Translations under genes and position numbers: made by a program
In this document: positions 24,497-32,039 of the stretch, in pieces
How the letters are laid out: each line of letters opens with the position of its first letter
Numbering within the stretch: position 1 is the stretch's first letter
Notes under the pieces: model-generated
The model's database searches: none
What the model was told of the DNA's origin: nothing
Seen by the model: the letters and a program-made list of their open reading frames with translations, nothing else
From: Vulcanimicrobiota bacterium
Lineage (GTDB): Bacteria > Vulcanimicrobiota > Vulcanimicrobiia > Vulcanimicrobiales > Vulcanimicrobiaceae
Reading direction: 5' to 3'
Assembly: GCA_003140215.1 (NCBI GenBank)
Contig: PLJL01000004.1
Span: forward strand, 2,246,861 to 2,310,860
Length of the DNA: 64,000 bases

Positions 24497-25246
24497 CAGG
24501 CCGCCGTCGATCACCAGCTCGGCGCCGGTGACGAACGCCGACTCGTCGCTGAGCAGGTAAACGATGAGGTCCGCGATCTCGCGCGGCTGGGCGACCCGTC
24601 CGAGCGGGACCTGCGCGATCAGCGCCGCCTTGATCCGCTCGGGCTCGCGCGCTAGGCCCACCGACGACGTGAACATCGGGGTGTCGACGAAGGTGGGGTG
24701 GACGGAGTTACAGCGGATCCCGTAACCCTTCTTGGCACAATGGAGCGCGACGGATTTGGTCAACAGGCGCACCGCGCCTTTGGACGCATTGTACGCGACC
24801 ACGTTGTTACCGCCGACGATGCCGCTGACCGACGACATGTTGACGATCGAGCCGCCGTGCTCCTTGAGTGCCCGCACCGCGTGGCGGCAGCCGTAGAAGA
24901 CGCCGTCGACGTTGATCGCCATCGTGCGGTGCCAGTCCTCGTCGGAGATGGCTTCGATGTCGCCCACGAGAAAGATCCCGGCGCTGTTGACGACGCCGTC
25001 GAGAGCGCGGAAGCGCGTCCGCACGTCTTCGACCGCCGCGATCCAGCTGGCGTCGCTGGTGACGTCGAGGCGCACGAAGTGCAGCCCGGGGTTCTCGCGC
25101 GCCGCCCGTTCCCCGGCGGCCACGTCGATGTCACCGATGGCGACGTGCGCGCCACAGGCCAGCGCACGTTGCGCGGTCGCCAAGCCGATCCCGCTCGCGC
25201 CGCCGGTGATCAAGATCGTCTTGCCGGCTAGGCGTCCTTCAGTCAT
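24485..25246 (-). CDS. Short-chain dehydrogenase/reductase (SDR family)
   Basis: A classical SDR of 253 residues. The NAD(P) motif is TGGASGIGLA at the N-terminus, the Asp-Val-type acidic end (ASIGDIDVA-like, read IGDIDVAAGER) favours NAD, the N-x-S-A-G motif is VNSAGIF, and the catalytic residues are in MSSVSGIVG (Ser) and YNASKGAV (Tyr, Lys). The C-terminus LVIDGGLTAQ is typical. It overlaps the upstream medium-chain reductase gene by 8 bp, so the two are coupled. The substrate is unknown; a secondary-alcohol or 3-hydroxyacyl dehydrogenase is likely. Confidence 0.92.
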   Translation of the reverse strand: MTEGRLAGKTILITGGASGIGLATAQRALACGAHVAIGDIDVAAGERAARENPGLHFVRLDVTSDASWIAAVEDVRTRFRALDGVVNSAGIFLVGDIEAISDEDWHRTMAINVDGVFYGCRHAVRALKEHGGSIVNMSSVSGIVGGNNVVAYNASKGAVRLLTKSVALHCAKKGYGIRCNSVHPTFVDTPMFTSSVGLAREPERIKAALIAQVPLGRVAQPREIADLIVYLLSDESAFVTGAELVIDGGLTAQ

Positions 25247-26258
25247 CGGCGCCGACCCGCAGCATCAGCTTGCCGACGTTCTCACCGCGGAACAGCATCA
25301 GCAAGGTTTCCGGGAACGTCTCGAAGCCGTCCACGATCTCTTCCTGCGATTTGAGACGGCCCTCTTGCATCCAGCGCGCCATCTCGCGCGCCGCTTCGGG
25401 ATAGCGGTCGGCGTAGTCGAAGACCAGGAATCCCTCCATGCGGGACCGCGTGACCAGCAGCGTCATGTAGTTGCTCGGACCGCGCACGCCCGTCGTCGAG
25501 TTGTACTGCGAGATCGCGCCGCAGATCACGATACGCGCGCGCCGCGCCAGATTGGCCAGACAGGCGTCGAGAATCTCGCCGCCGACGTTGTCGAAATACA
25601 CGTCGATCCCGCGCGGACAGTGTTCGCGCAACGCCTTGACGACGTTCTCGGACTTGTAGTCCACCGCCGCGTCGAAGCCCAGTTCGTCGACGACGTAGCG
25701 GCACTTCTCGGCACCACCGGCGATCCCGACCACGCGGCAGCCTTTGATTTTCGCGATCTGTCCGACGACGGTGCCGACCGCGCCGGCCGCGCCGGAGACG
25801 ACCACCGTCTGGCCGGCTTCGGGCCGGCCGACGTCGAGCAGGCCGAAGTAGGCCGTCATCCCGGTCATCCCCAGCGCCGAGACGTGCGCGGTCAGCGGCA
25901 CCGCCGCGACGTCGGCGCGGGTGAGCTGCGCGCCGTCCATCACCGCGTACTCTTGCACGCCCAGCGTCCCGGTCACGTAGTCCCCCACGGTGAATCCGGG
26001 ATGCCGACTGGCCGTCACGCGGCCCGCGCCGAACGCCCGCATGACCTCGCCGATCCCGACCGGCGGGACGTACGAACGCACGTCGTTCATCCAACCGCGC
26101 ATCGCCGGATCGAGCGAAAGGTACAGCGTCCGGACCGAAACCTCGCCCTCCCCGACCTCGCGAACGGGCTCGGTAACGAGGTCCCAATCGCTGCGTTTGG
26201 GCATCCCCACCGGGCGCGCTGCGAGCTTGAATTGCCGATTCTGTGTCTGCGTTTGCAT
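25239..26258 (-). CDS. NADP-dependent oxidoreductase, CurA / leukotriene B4 dehydrogenase-like MDR
   Basis: A 339-residue zinc-independent medium-chain reductase of the prostaglandin reductase/CurA group. Visible blocks are LYLSLDPAMRGWMND near residue 47, PLTAHVSALGMTGMTAYFGL, the nucleotide motif SGAAGAVGTVVGQIAK, and DVYFDNVGGEILD. These enzymes reduce the C=C bond of alpha,beta-unsaturated carbonyls with NADPH. No structural or catalytic zinc ligands are present, as expected. It is the first gene of a two-gene leftward operon with the SDR; together they could detoxify reactive enones or enals. Confidence 0.92.
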   Translation of the reverse strand: MQTQTQNRQFKLAARPVGMPKRSDWDLVTEPVREVGEGEVSVRTLYLSLDPAMRGWMNDVRSYVPPVGIGEVMRAFGAGRVTASRHPGFTVGDYVTGTLGVQEYAVMDGAQLTRADVAAVPLTAHVSALGMTGMTAYFGLLDVGRPEAGQTVVVSGAAGAVGTVVGQIAKIKGCRVVGIAGGAEKCRYVVDELGFDAAVDYKSENVVKALREHCPRGIDVYFDNVGGEILDACLANLARRARIVICGAISQYNSTTGVRGPSNYMTLLVTRSRMEGFLVFDYADRYPEAAREMARWMQEGRLKSQEEIVDGFETFPETLLMLFRGENVGKLMLRVGADD

Positions 26259-26358
26259 CGCTCGTGGTGTTGCTTGACACGAGCCGAGCGTCCCGCCACG
26301 CTACGGCAAGTGGCCCGGCTCACGCAGGCGGCGACGCCGGCGCGGGCAAGCCGAGAGT

Positions 26359-27351
26359 ATGGGATGCCTCGTTGCTCGCGTGACCGTCGCGTCGGCCGTC
26401 CTGGTGCTCGCCGCTGCATGCGGCGGCGGCGGTACCTCGGCCGCACCCTTCGCGGCGACCGCGCCGACCAACGCGCCCTCGGTGACGCCCGCTCCGGTGG
26501 CGGGAACGCCGGCGGTCGCGGGGTGTCGCGTCTTCCCGGCGGACAACCCGTGGAACGCCGACATCTCGTCGCTCCCCGCCGACGCCAACTCCGGCGCGTA
26601 CCTAGCCGGCATGAACGCCGCGACGACGTTCCTGCACCCGGACTTCGGAAGTAATCCGACCTACGGGATTCCCTACACGTCGGTCGGCGCCGGGCAACCG
26701 CTGGTCCCGGTCAGCTTCGATTTCGCGAGCGAAAGCGATCCCGGGCCGTACCCGATCCCGCCCAACGCCCCAATCGAAGGCGGCCCCGGCGCGACCGGCG
26801 ACCGGCACGTGCTGGTGGTCGATGCGAACGCCTGCACGCTCTACGAGATGTACGCCGCGACCTACGTGGGGCCGGGTTGGCACGCCGGTTCAGGCGCGGT
26901 CTTCAACCTCGGCTCGAACGCGCTGCGGCCGGACTCCTGGACGTCGGCCGACGCCGCGGGCCTGCCGATTCTCGCCGGGCTCGTCCGCTACGACGAAGCG
27001 GCGCAAACGGGCGAGATCGACCACGCGCTACGCTTCACGGTGCGGCGCACGCAACGCGCGTTCATCCACCCGGCCACGCATTACGCGAGCGCATCGACCG
27101 ACCCGACCCTCCCGCCGATGGGCCTGCGCGTGCGGCTCAAAGCCGGCTACGATCTCACGCGGTTCACCGGCTCCAGCCGTGCCGTCTTGACGGCGCTCAA
27201 GCGCTTCGGCATGTTCGTCGCGGACAACGGCTCGGACTGGTTCGTCAGCGGCGCGACCGACGCGCGTTGGAACGACACCGAGCTCGACCAGCTCAAGACG
27301 GTCCCGGCCTCGGCGTTCGAGGTGATCCAAGCCGGCCCGATCATCCACTGA
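26359..27351 (+). CDS. Secreted lipoprotein of unknown function
   Basis: A 330-residue protein with a lipoprotein signal: hydrophobic VASAVLVLAAA then C-GGGG, giving a lipidated Cys at about residue 21, and a Thr/Ala/Pro-rich linker to residue 55. The folded part begins CRVFPADNPWNADIS and includes FDFASESDPGPYPIPPNAP, HVLVVDANACTLYEMY, WHAGSGAVFNL and a C-terminal LKRFGMFVADNGSDWFVSG. I know similar sequences only as uncharacterised secreted proteins in soil bacteria, with no enzyme motif I can identify. It stands alone, diverging from the MDR gene by 100 bp. Confidence 0.7.
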   Translation: MGCLVARVTVASAVLVLAAACGGGGTSAAPFAATAPTNAPSVTPAPVAGTPAVAGCRVFPADNPWNADISSLPADANSGAYLAGMNAATTFLHPDFGSNPTYGIPYTSVGAGQPLVPVSFDFASESDPGPYPIPPNAPIEGGPGATGDRHVLVVDANACTLYEMYAATYVGPGWHAGSGAVFNLGSNALRPDSWTSADAAGLPILAGLVRYDEAAQTGEIDHALRFTVRRTQRAFIHPATHYASASTDPTLPPMGLRVRLKAGYDLTRFTGSSRAVLTALKRFGMFVADNGSDWFVSGATDARWNDTELDQLKTVPASAFEVIQAGPIIH

Positions 27352-27435
27352 GGACGCAGCCGGCGATGCCTAATCGTATAGCTTACTAGCACAACCATGC
27401 GGCGAAGTGCCGCCTTCCGCCGATGAAGAGAGAGT

Positions 27436-30033
27436 ATGGTTGAGCTAGCGCCGGGAGCGCTTGCGCAGGTTGAGCGTTGCGTTACGTGGTTGCGTGAGCG
27501 CGAGCGAACCCGGGATCTCACCGCGCCGCTGACCGGGGTCGATGAAGCGGCCTGTCCCGACGCGGCCCTGGCCCGCGGCTACGTCGACGAGCTGCGTGCC
27601 GAGATGTTCGACTTTCGCGAGATCGTTCAGAGCGCCGCCGAGGTCGCCGCGCTCAACGCCGAGCAGCTCGAGCGCATCGTTACCAACACCGCCGAACAGA
27701 GCGCCGTCGTCGAGCGCACCGCTTCGGCGATCGCCGAGATCGATCAGGCCGCCGCTCACGTGGCGCAGACGACCGACGGGCTGCGGGCCCTGGCCGGTGC
27801 CCTGGCCGATTCTACCACCCGCTACGACACCGGGATCGACGCGGTACTTACCGGCCTGGCCAACCTCGTGACCACCGTCGAAGCCGCGGCCGCGTTCGCC
27901 ACCGCGATGGAGTCCGGCTCACGCGAGATCGTGGCGTTTCTCGACCAGCTGCGCCGCATCGCGCGCCAAGCGCGACTGCTGGCGATCAACGCCGCGATTG
28001 AGGCCGCGCATTTGGGTGAGAACGGTCGCGGGTTCGTCATCGTGGCGACCGAGGTGAAGCAACTGGCGGCCTCGACCGCCGAATCGGCCGCCAGCGTCGC
28101 CGCGATCGAAAAGGAACTGCACGAAGCCAGCCGCCAGGTCGAAACCGCGATCGGCGAATCCGCCGGGCTGGTGCGCGGCCTGGCCGGCGACTTGCACACC
28201 GCTCGCGACCGCTCGTCCCAGACGCGCGAACAAGTGCGCTCGCTGGACCGCGCGATCGCCGACGTCGCCGCGATCGCCGGGGAACAGTCCGTCAGCCTTT
28301 CGTCGATCGCCGGGGGCGTCGATCAGATGGCGCGCCACGCCCAAGACGTCGCCGGGGCGGCGCAACGGGCGGCGACGCTCGCCATCGGCGACGCGCTGGA
28401 CCGCTTGCAGACCGCGATCGCGACCTATCGCTTGGGCGATCGGCGACCGGCAACCGGAGCCGTACCGGTCGACCTCGCCGCGGCGTCACCGGAAGTCCGC
28501 ACCGCGGCCGAAGCGCTGCGCGCGCGCCTCGACGGCGACCAGCGCGAGATCCTGGCCCTCATCACCGCGATCGCGGTCTCGATCGCCCGCAACAGCTATG
28601 AGTGGCGCGCGATCGCCGCAGCGCTCAGCTCGCTGCACGACGAGCTGGGCTCGACCACCAACGCCATCGACGAAACCGCGGCGGGTGCGAACGTCGCCGC
28701 CCAGGCGTCGCAGCGGATGCGCAACTCGCTCGCCGAGATGCGCGCCGGATTCGCGGCGTCGGTCGACGAGCTGCAACGCGCCTTGGAACGCGTGGTGCGG
28801 GTCCGCGACGACGTGCGGCATGCCGAATCCTTCGTCGCCGCCACCACCGCGGCGAGCGAACGCGCGGCGGCGATCCTCGATCTGATCGACACGATCTCCA
28901 GCGAGACGACGCTGCTGTCGCTCAACGCGGCGATCGAGGCGGCGCACGCCGGCCTCGCAGGCAGCGGCTTCGGCGTGATCGCCGACGAGATCCGTGCTCT
29001 GGCCGAGACGACCTCACGTGCGACGCAGCAGATCGCAGGCGTCGTTACGGGCGTCGCGCAGGCCAGCGGATCGATGACCGAGACCACGGCGCGCGCGGTC
29101 GCCCAGACCGTCGACGTGCACGACGAGACGACCCGCATGCAGCTCTCGATCGGCGAGTTGCGCACGCAGCTCGACGGGACGCTGGATCGCGCGGCCGAGG
29201 TGGCCGGCGTGGTCGAGCAGCAGCTCGCCGCCCTCGCCGACGTCCGGCGCGCGACCGACATTGCGGTGCAGCGCGTGGAAAGCGATGCCGGCGCCGCTTC
29301 CGACGGGCGACGGCTGGACCTCGCGATGCTGGGCATGCGCGCGCACGCGCTCGCGGCTCGGCGCCCGCTCGGGACCGTCGCCGAGCGTATCCGCGAGCTG
29401 GGTATCGAGGTCACGACCCAGATGGACGCCGCGTACGAAACGGCGATCGAACGGGAAACCGTGCGGCTCGACGACTGCTACGACACCTCGTACGTGGAGC
29501 TCACCGGTCCCGCCGTCGCACGGCTGGGCCGGCTGTTCGACGTCTCGCGCGTCCCCCAGAGCGGTTTCGACCCGCCCAAGTTCGAGACGCGCTACGACGC
29601 GGCGATCGAAGCTCGCTTCAACGACCTCATCGACGAATACGTGCCCAAGCACCCGGCGATCAAGGCGATGTTCGCGGTCGATCTCAACGGCTATTGCTTC
29701 GCCCATTTCCGCGAGTGCCGCCAAGCCTGGACCGGCAACCACGCCGTCGACCTCGACCACAACAGAATCAAGCGGTTCTTCGACGACGAGATCAGCCTGC
29801 TGTGCTCGCGCGTCGGACTCGGTGACGCCGCCAATGGAGCCCCGAAGCGCACGCCCTACGCGCGCTTCCACGAGCTGGGCTGCAGCATGCGGGCGACGGG
29901 CGAGCGGCCCTGGGCGATCTACACCTACGCCCGCGACACCGGGATCGTCTACAACGATCTCTCCATTGCGCTGTTCGCCAAAGGACACCGCACCGCGACG
30001 ATCCGCATCATCTACGACGCCGACGTCGTCTAG
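27436..30033 (+). CDS. Soluble chemoreceptor-like protein with two MCP signalling domains and a C-terminal sensor-like domain
   Basis: An 865-residue cytoplasmic protein without TM helices. It carries two separate methyl-accepting signalling hairpin tips: ARLLAINAAIEAAHLGE near residue 181 and TTLLSLNAAIEAAHAG near residue 492, each in long coiled coil. Residues from about 700 form a different globular domain (SGFDPPKFETRYD, KHPAIKAMFAVDLNGYCFAH, CRQAWTGNH, YARDTGIVYNDLSIAL) that resembles C-terminal Cache-like ligand domains of some soluble MCPs. One signalling tip per chain is normal; two in series is unusual. No CheA, CheW, CheR or CheB gene is in the window. AGAGAGAG upstream of ATG 27436 may act as Shine-Dalgarno. 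Confidence 0.85.
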   Translation: MVELAPGALAQVERCVTWLRERERTRDLTAPLTGVDEAACPDAALARGYVDELRAEMFDFREIVQSAAEVAALNAEQLERIVTNTAEQSAVVERTASAIAEIDQAAAHVAQTTDGLRALAGALADSTTRYDTGIDAVLTGLANLVTTVEAAAAFATAMESGSREIVAFLDQLRRIARQARLLAINAAIEAAHLGENGRGFVIVATEVKQLAASTAESAASVAAIEKELHEASRQVETAIGESAGLVRGLAGDLHTARDRSSQTREQVRSLDRAIADVAAIAGEQSVSLSSIAGGVDQMARHAQDVAGAAQRAATLAIGDALDRLQTAIATYRLGDRRPATGAVPVDLAAASPEVRTAAEALRARLDGDQREILALITAIAVSIARNSYEWRAIAAALSSLHDELGSTTNAIDETAAGANVAAQASQRMRNSLAEMRAGFAASVDELQRALERVVRVRDDVRHAESFVAATTAASERAAAILDLIDTISSETTLLSLNAAIEAAHAGLAGSGFGVIADEIRALAETTSRATQQIAGVVTGVAQASGSMTETTARAVAQTVDVHDETTRMQLSIGELRTQLDGTLDRAAEVAGVVEQQLAALADVRRATDIAVQRVESDAGAASDGRRLDLAMLGMRAHALAARRPLGTVAERIRELGIEVTTQMDAAYETAIERETVRLDDCYDTSYVELTGPAVARLGRLFDVSRVPQSGFDPPKFETRYDAAIEARFNDLIDEYVPKHPAIKAMFAVDLNGYCFAHFRECRQAWTGNHAVDLDHNRIKRFFDDEISLLCSRVGLGDAANGAPKRTPYARFHELGCSMRATGERPWAIYTYARDTGIVYNDLSIALFAKGHRTATIRIIYDADVV

Positions 30034-30080
30034 CGCTGTGGGCGCAGGCGCGCGCCGGCCCCGAGGTTGAACACAGCGGC

Positions 30081-31331
30081 CTGAGCGTTTCAAAAGGCTT
30101 TTTCTACGGCTGGGCGATCTGCGTCGCGCTCGGCTTTACGACGATCCTCTCCTACGGCACCAACCAGTACCTGTTCGGCCTGCTGGTCGATCCGGTGTCG
30201 CGCGAGTTCGGTTGGGACAAGGCCTCGATCGGGCTGGCCTACTCCGGGGTGGCGCTGATCTCGGGCTTCGCCGGACTCGCGCTGGGACGCGCGCTCGACC
30301 GGCTCGGCGCGCGGCTGCTGCTCTCGACCGGATCGCTCATCACCGGGGCGTCGCTGCTGCTCTTGGCGCACGTCCATAGGCTGCTCGAGTTCGACCTCTT
30401 GTGGACGCTGGGGATCGGGATCGGCTCAGCCCTGACCTTCTATCCGGTGACGATGACGGTCGTCGCGAACTGGTTCGACCGCCGCCGCGCGCGCGCGTTC
30501 GCGGTGCTCACGTTCATGGGTGCGTTCTCATCAACGCTGACCTATCCGATCGCCGGGGCGCTCATCGCGCGCCTGGGCTGGCGCGACGCGCTGATGATCC
30601 TGGGGATCGTGCAGCTTGTCGTCGCGTTCCCGCTCCACGCGCTGCTGGTGCGGCGGCACCCCGAGGACATGGGACTGTTTCCGGACGGCGCGGCGACGGC
30701 GGGCCCGTCCACGCCGCAGAGCGGGGTCAGGTTCGCCAGCGCGATGCGCAGCTCCAGATTCTGGTTTCCAACCGTCGCGATCGCGCTGGCGTACTTCGCC
30801 AGCACAGCGGTGCTGCTCGAGCACGTCGCATACCTTATCGCGCGCGGCTACGCACCGACGTTCGCCGCGACGCTGGTCGGACTGTTCGGGCTCGCGTACC
30901 TGCCGGGCCGCTGGTTCGTGGCGTGGTCCGGCGAGCGCATCCCGTTCTCGGTGCTGTTCGCGGTCGCGTTCACGATCGAAGCCTGCGGGATCGGGCTGCT
31001 GATCGCGGCGCCGACGCTGCCCGGCGTCGTCGCCTACGTCTGCACCTTCGGCGCAGCCTACGGCGCGACGTTTCCGTTGCGCGGCGCGCTCATGGCCGAG
31101 CGCTTCGGCCGCCGCTCGTACGGCACGATCCTGGCGGCGCAAGGCGTACCGATCGGAATCGTCTCAGCGCTGGGCCCCATCGTGGTCGGCCGGCTGATCG
31201 ACGTGTCCGGTTACGGGGTAGCACTCGGCAGCTGCATCGCGGCGCTGCTCGCGGCCGCGGTCATCATCATACTGCCCTCCGGCCGCCCCGCACATCACCG
31301 CGTCGATCGAACGTTCTACCGTAGCGGCTAA
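30081..31331 (+). CDS. Major facilitator superfamily transporter
   Basis: An MFS permease of about 416 residues with twelve TM helices. Homologous-looking sequence starts before any ATG, GTG or TTG: FFYGWAICVALGFTTIL is helix 1 of the monocarboxylate/oxalate-formate-type MFS, while the first standard start codon in frame is GTG 30195, after helix 1. I therefore place the start at CTG 30081, with GAGG at 30063-30066. Other landmarks are FGWDKASIG, the A-motif region WFDRRRARAFAV after helix 4, and GMGAF-like FMGAFSSTLTYPIAGAL. The substrate is unknown, perhaps a carboxylate. The gene follows the chemoreceptor gene by 47 bp. Confidence 0.88.
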   Translation: MSVSKGFFYGWAICVALGFTTILSYGTNQYLFGLLVDPVSREFGWDKASIGLAYSGVALISGFAGLALGRALDRLGARLLLSTGSLITGASLLLLAHVHRLLEFDLLWTLGIGIGSALTFYPVTMTVVANWFDRRRARAFAVLTFMGAFSSTLTYPIAGALIARLGWRDALMILGIVQLVVAFPLHALLVRRHPEDMGLFPDGAATAGPSTPQSGVRFASAMRSSRFWFPTVAIALAYFASTAVLLEHVAYLIARGYAPTFAATLVGLFGLAYLPGRWFVAWSGERIPFSVLFAVAFTIEACGIGLLIAAPTLPGVVAYVCTFGAAYGATFPLRGALMAERFGRRSYGTILAAQGVPIGIVSALGPIVVGRLIDVSGYGVALGSCIAALLAAAVIIILPSGRPAHHRVDRTFYRSG

Positions 31332-31540
31332 GGCGAGCCGACTCAAGAACACCCACTGGGTCAAGCGGATTTGCGACGAATTCCGTGTCGTTGTCGGAGC
31401 GCCGAATGTTGCGCATTCCGCACTCTCCGCAAGCGCGTCGAAGCGCTTCCGTGACGTCGCACGAGCAAACACGAGGCGCGACTTCAAGCGCGCAGCATTC
31501 TCTCGAGTCCGTTTCATCCTAGGCCACGTTCTTCCCCATC
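31332..31540. other. Low-GC intergenic stretch beside the RHS island
   Basis: Visibly AT-richer than the MFS gene to its left. One plus-strand frame stays open without a start codon to a TAA at 31558-31560, with peptide-like content (KNTHWVKRICDEF, RFILGHVLPHLKHRFD). The minus strand also has an open frame. I regard it as possible debris of a transferred gene rather than a functional gene. Confidence 0.3.
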
Positions 31541-32038
31541 TTAAGCACCGCTTTGACTAAGATAGGAGGCGAGGCTAGCAACAATTGAAGCCGCTGATTT
31601 CGGCTCCGTCTCGTTGCAGGCGACGCCGTACAATGTGTACGGCGCCATTTGTTCTGGAGCTCCCAGCTCCTGGAAAAGCTCCTGCAGTACCCTAAGTGCT
31701 TCATCGGCGTTCAGGTGCCTCAGCAATATTAGTCTCGCAAGTATCATCCACAGCGGAGGGCGCTTTTCATCGTCAGCTAACGAGAGGCGCTCGAGTTCTT
31801 CTTGTATGTCGCGTCGACGGTCGAACTCTGAGGAAGTCCGAAGAAACACTTCCAGTAGGTCCGATGGCGGTGCCACCGCGAAACCTGGAACGGCTAATCC
31901 CTCCACAAGGGCACGCTGATCGATCAATCCGAGATCAAGTGCCTTTGCTAGGACGCCGTAGTTCAGAGGCGCGAAGGATTGCAGGTCGGCAGCGGCGAGC
32001 GCGTTTTCATAAAGAGGCCACATAGGTTGATTTGTCAT
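31541..32038 (-). CDS. Probable immunity protein for the adjacent RHS toxin
   Basis: A 165-residue soluble, largely helical and acidic protein, beginning MTNQPMWPLYENALAAADL and containing LDLGLIDQRALVEGLA, LIDQ/EELERLSLADDEKRP and LILLRHLNADEALRVLQELF. It starts one base after the RHS toxin stop on the same strand, has no signal peptide, and shares the low GC of the toxin tail. Position, size and acidity are what is expected of a cognate immunity protein in polymorphic toxin systems. I cannot name the immunity family. The alternative is an unrelated cargo gene. Confidence 0.65.
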   Translation of the reverse strand: MTNQPMWPLYENALAAADLQSFAPLNYGVLAKALDLGLIDQRALVEGLAVPGFAVAPPSDLLEVFLRTSSEFDRRRDIQEELERLSLADDEKRPPLWMILARLILLRHLNADEALRVLQELFQELGAPEQMAPYTLYGVACNETEPKSAASIVASLASYLSQSGA

Positions 32039-32039
32039 C

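Noticed and set aside
26359..27351. Treating the lipoprotein as an L,D-transpeptidase or peptidase
   Set aside because: No catalytic Cys/Ser/His motif of those families is visible; only the lipobox and repeated aromatic/Pro segments can be supported.
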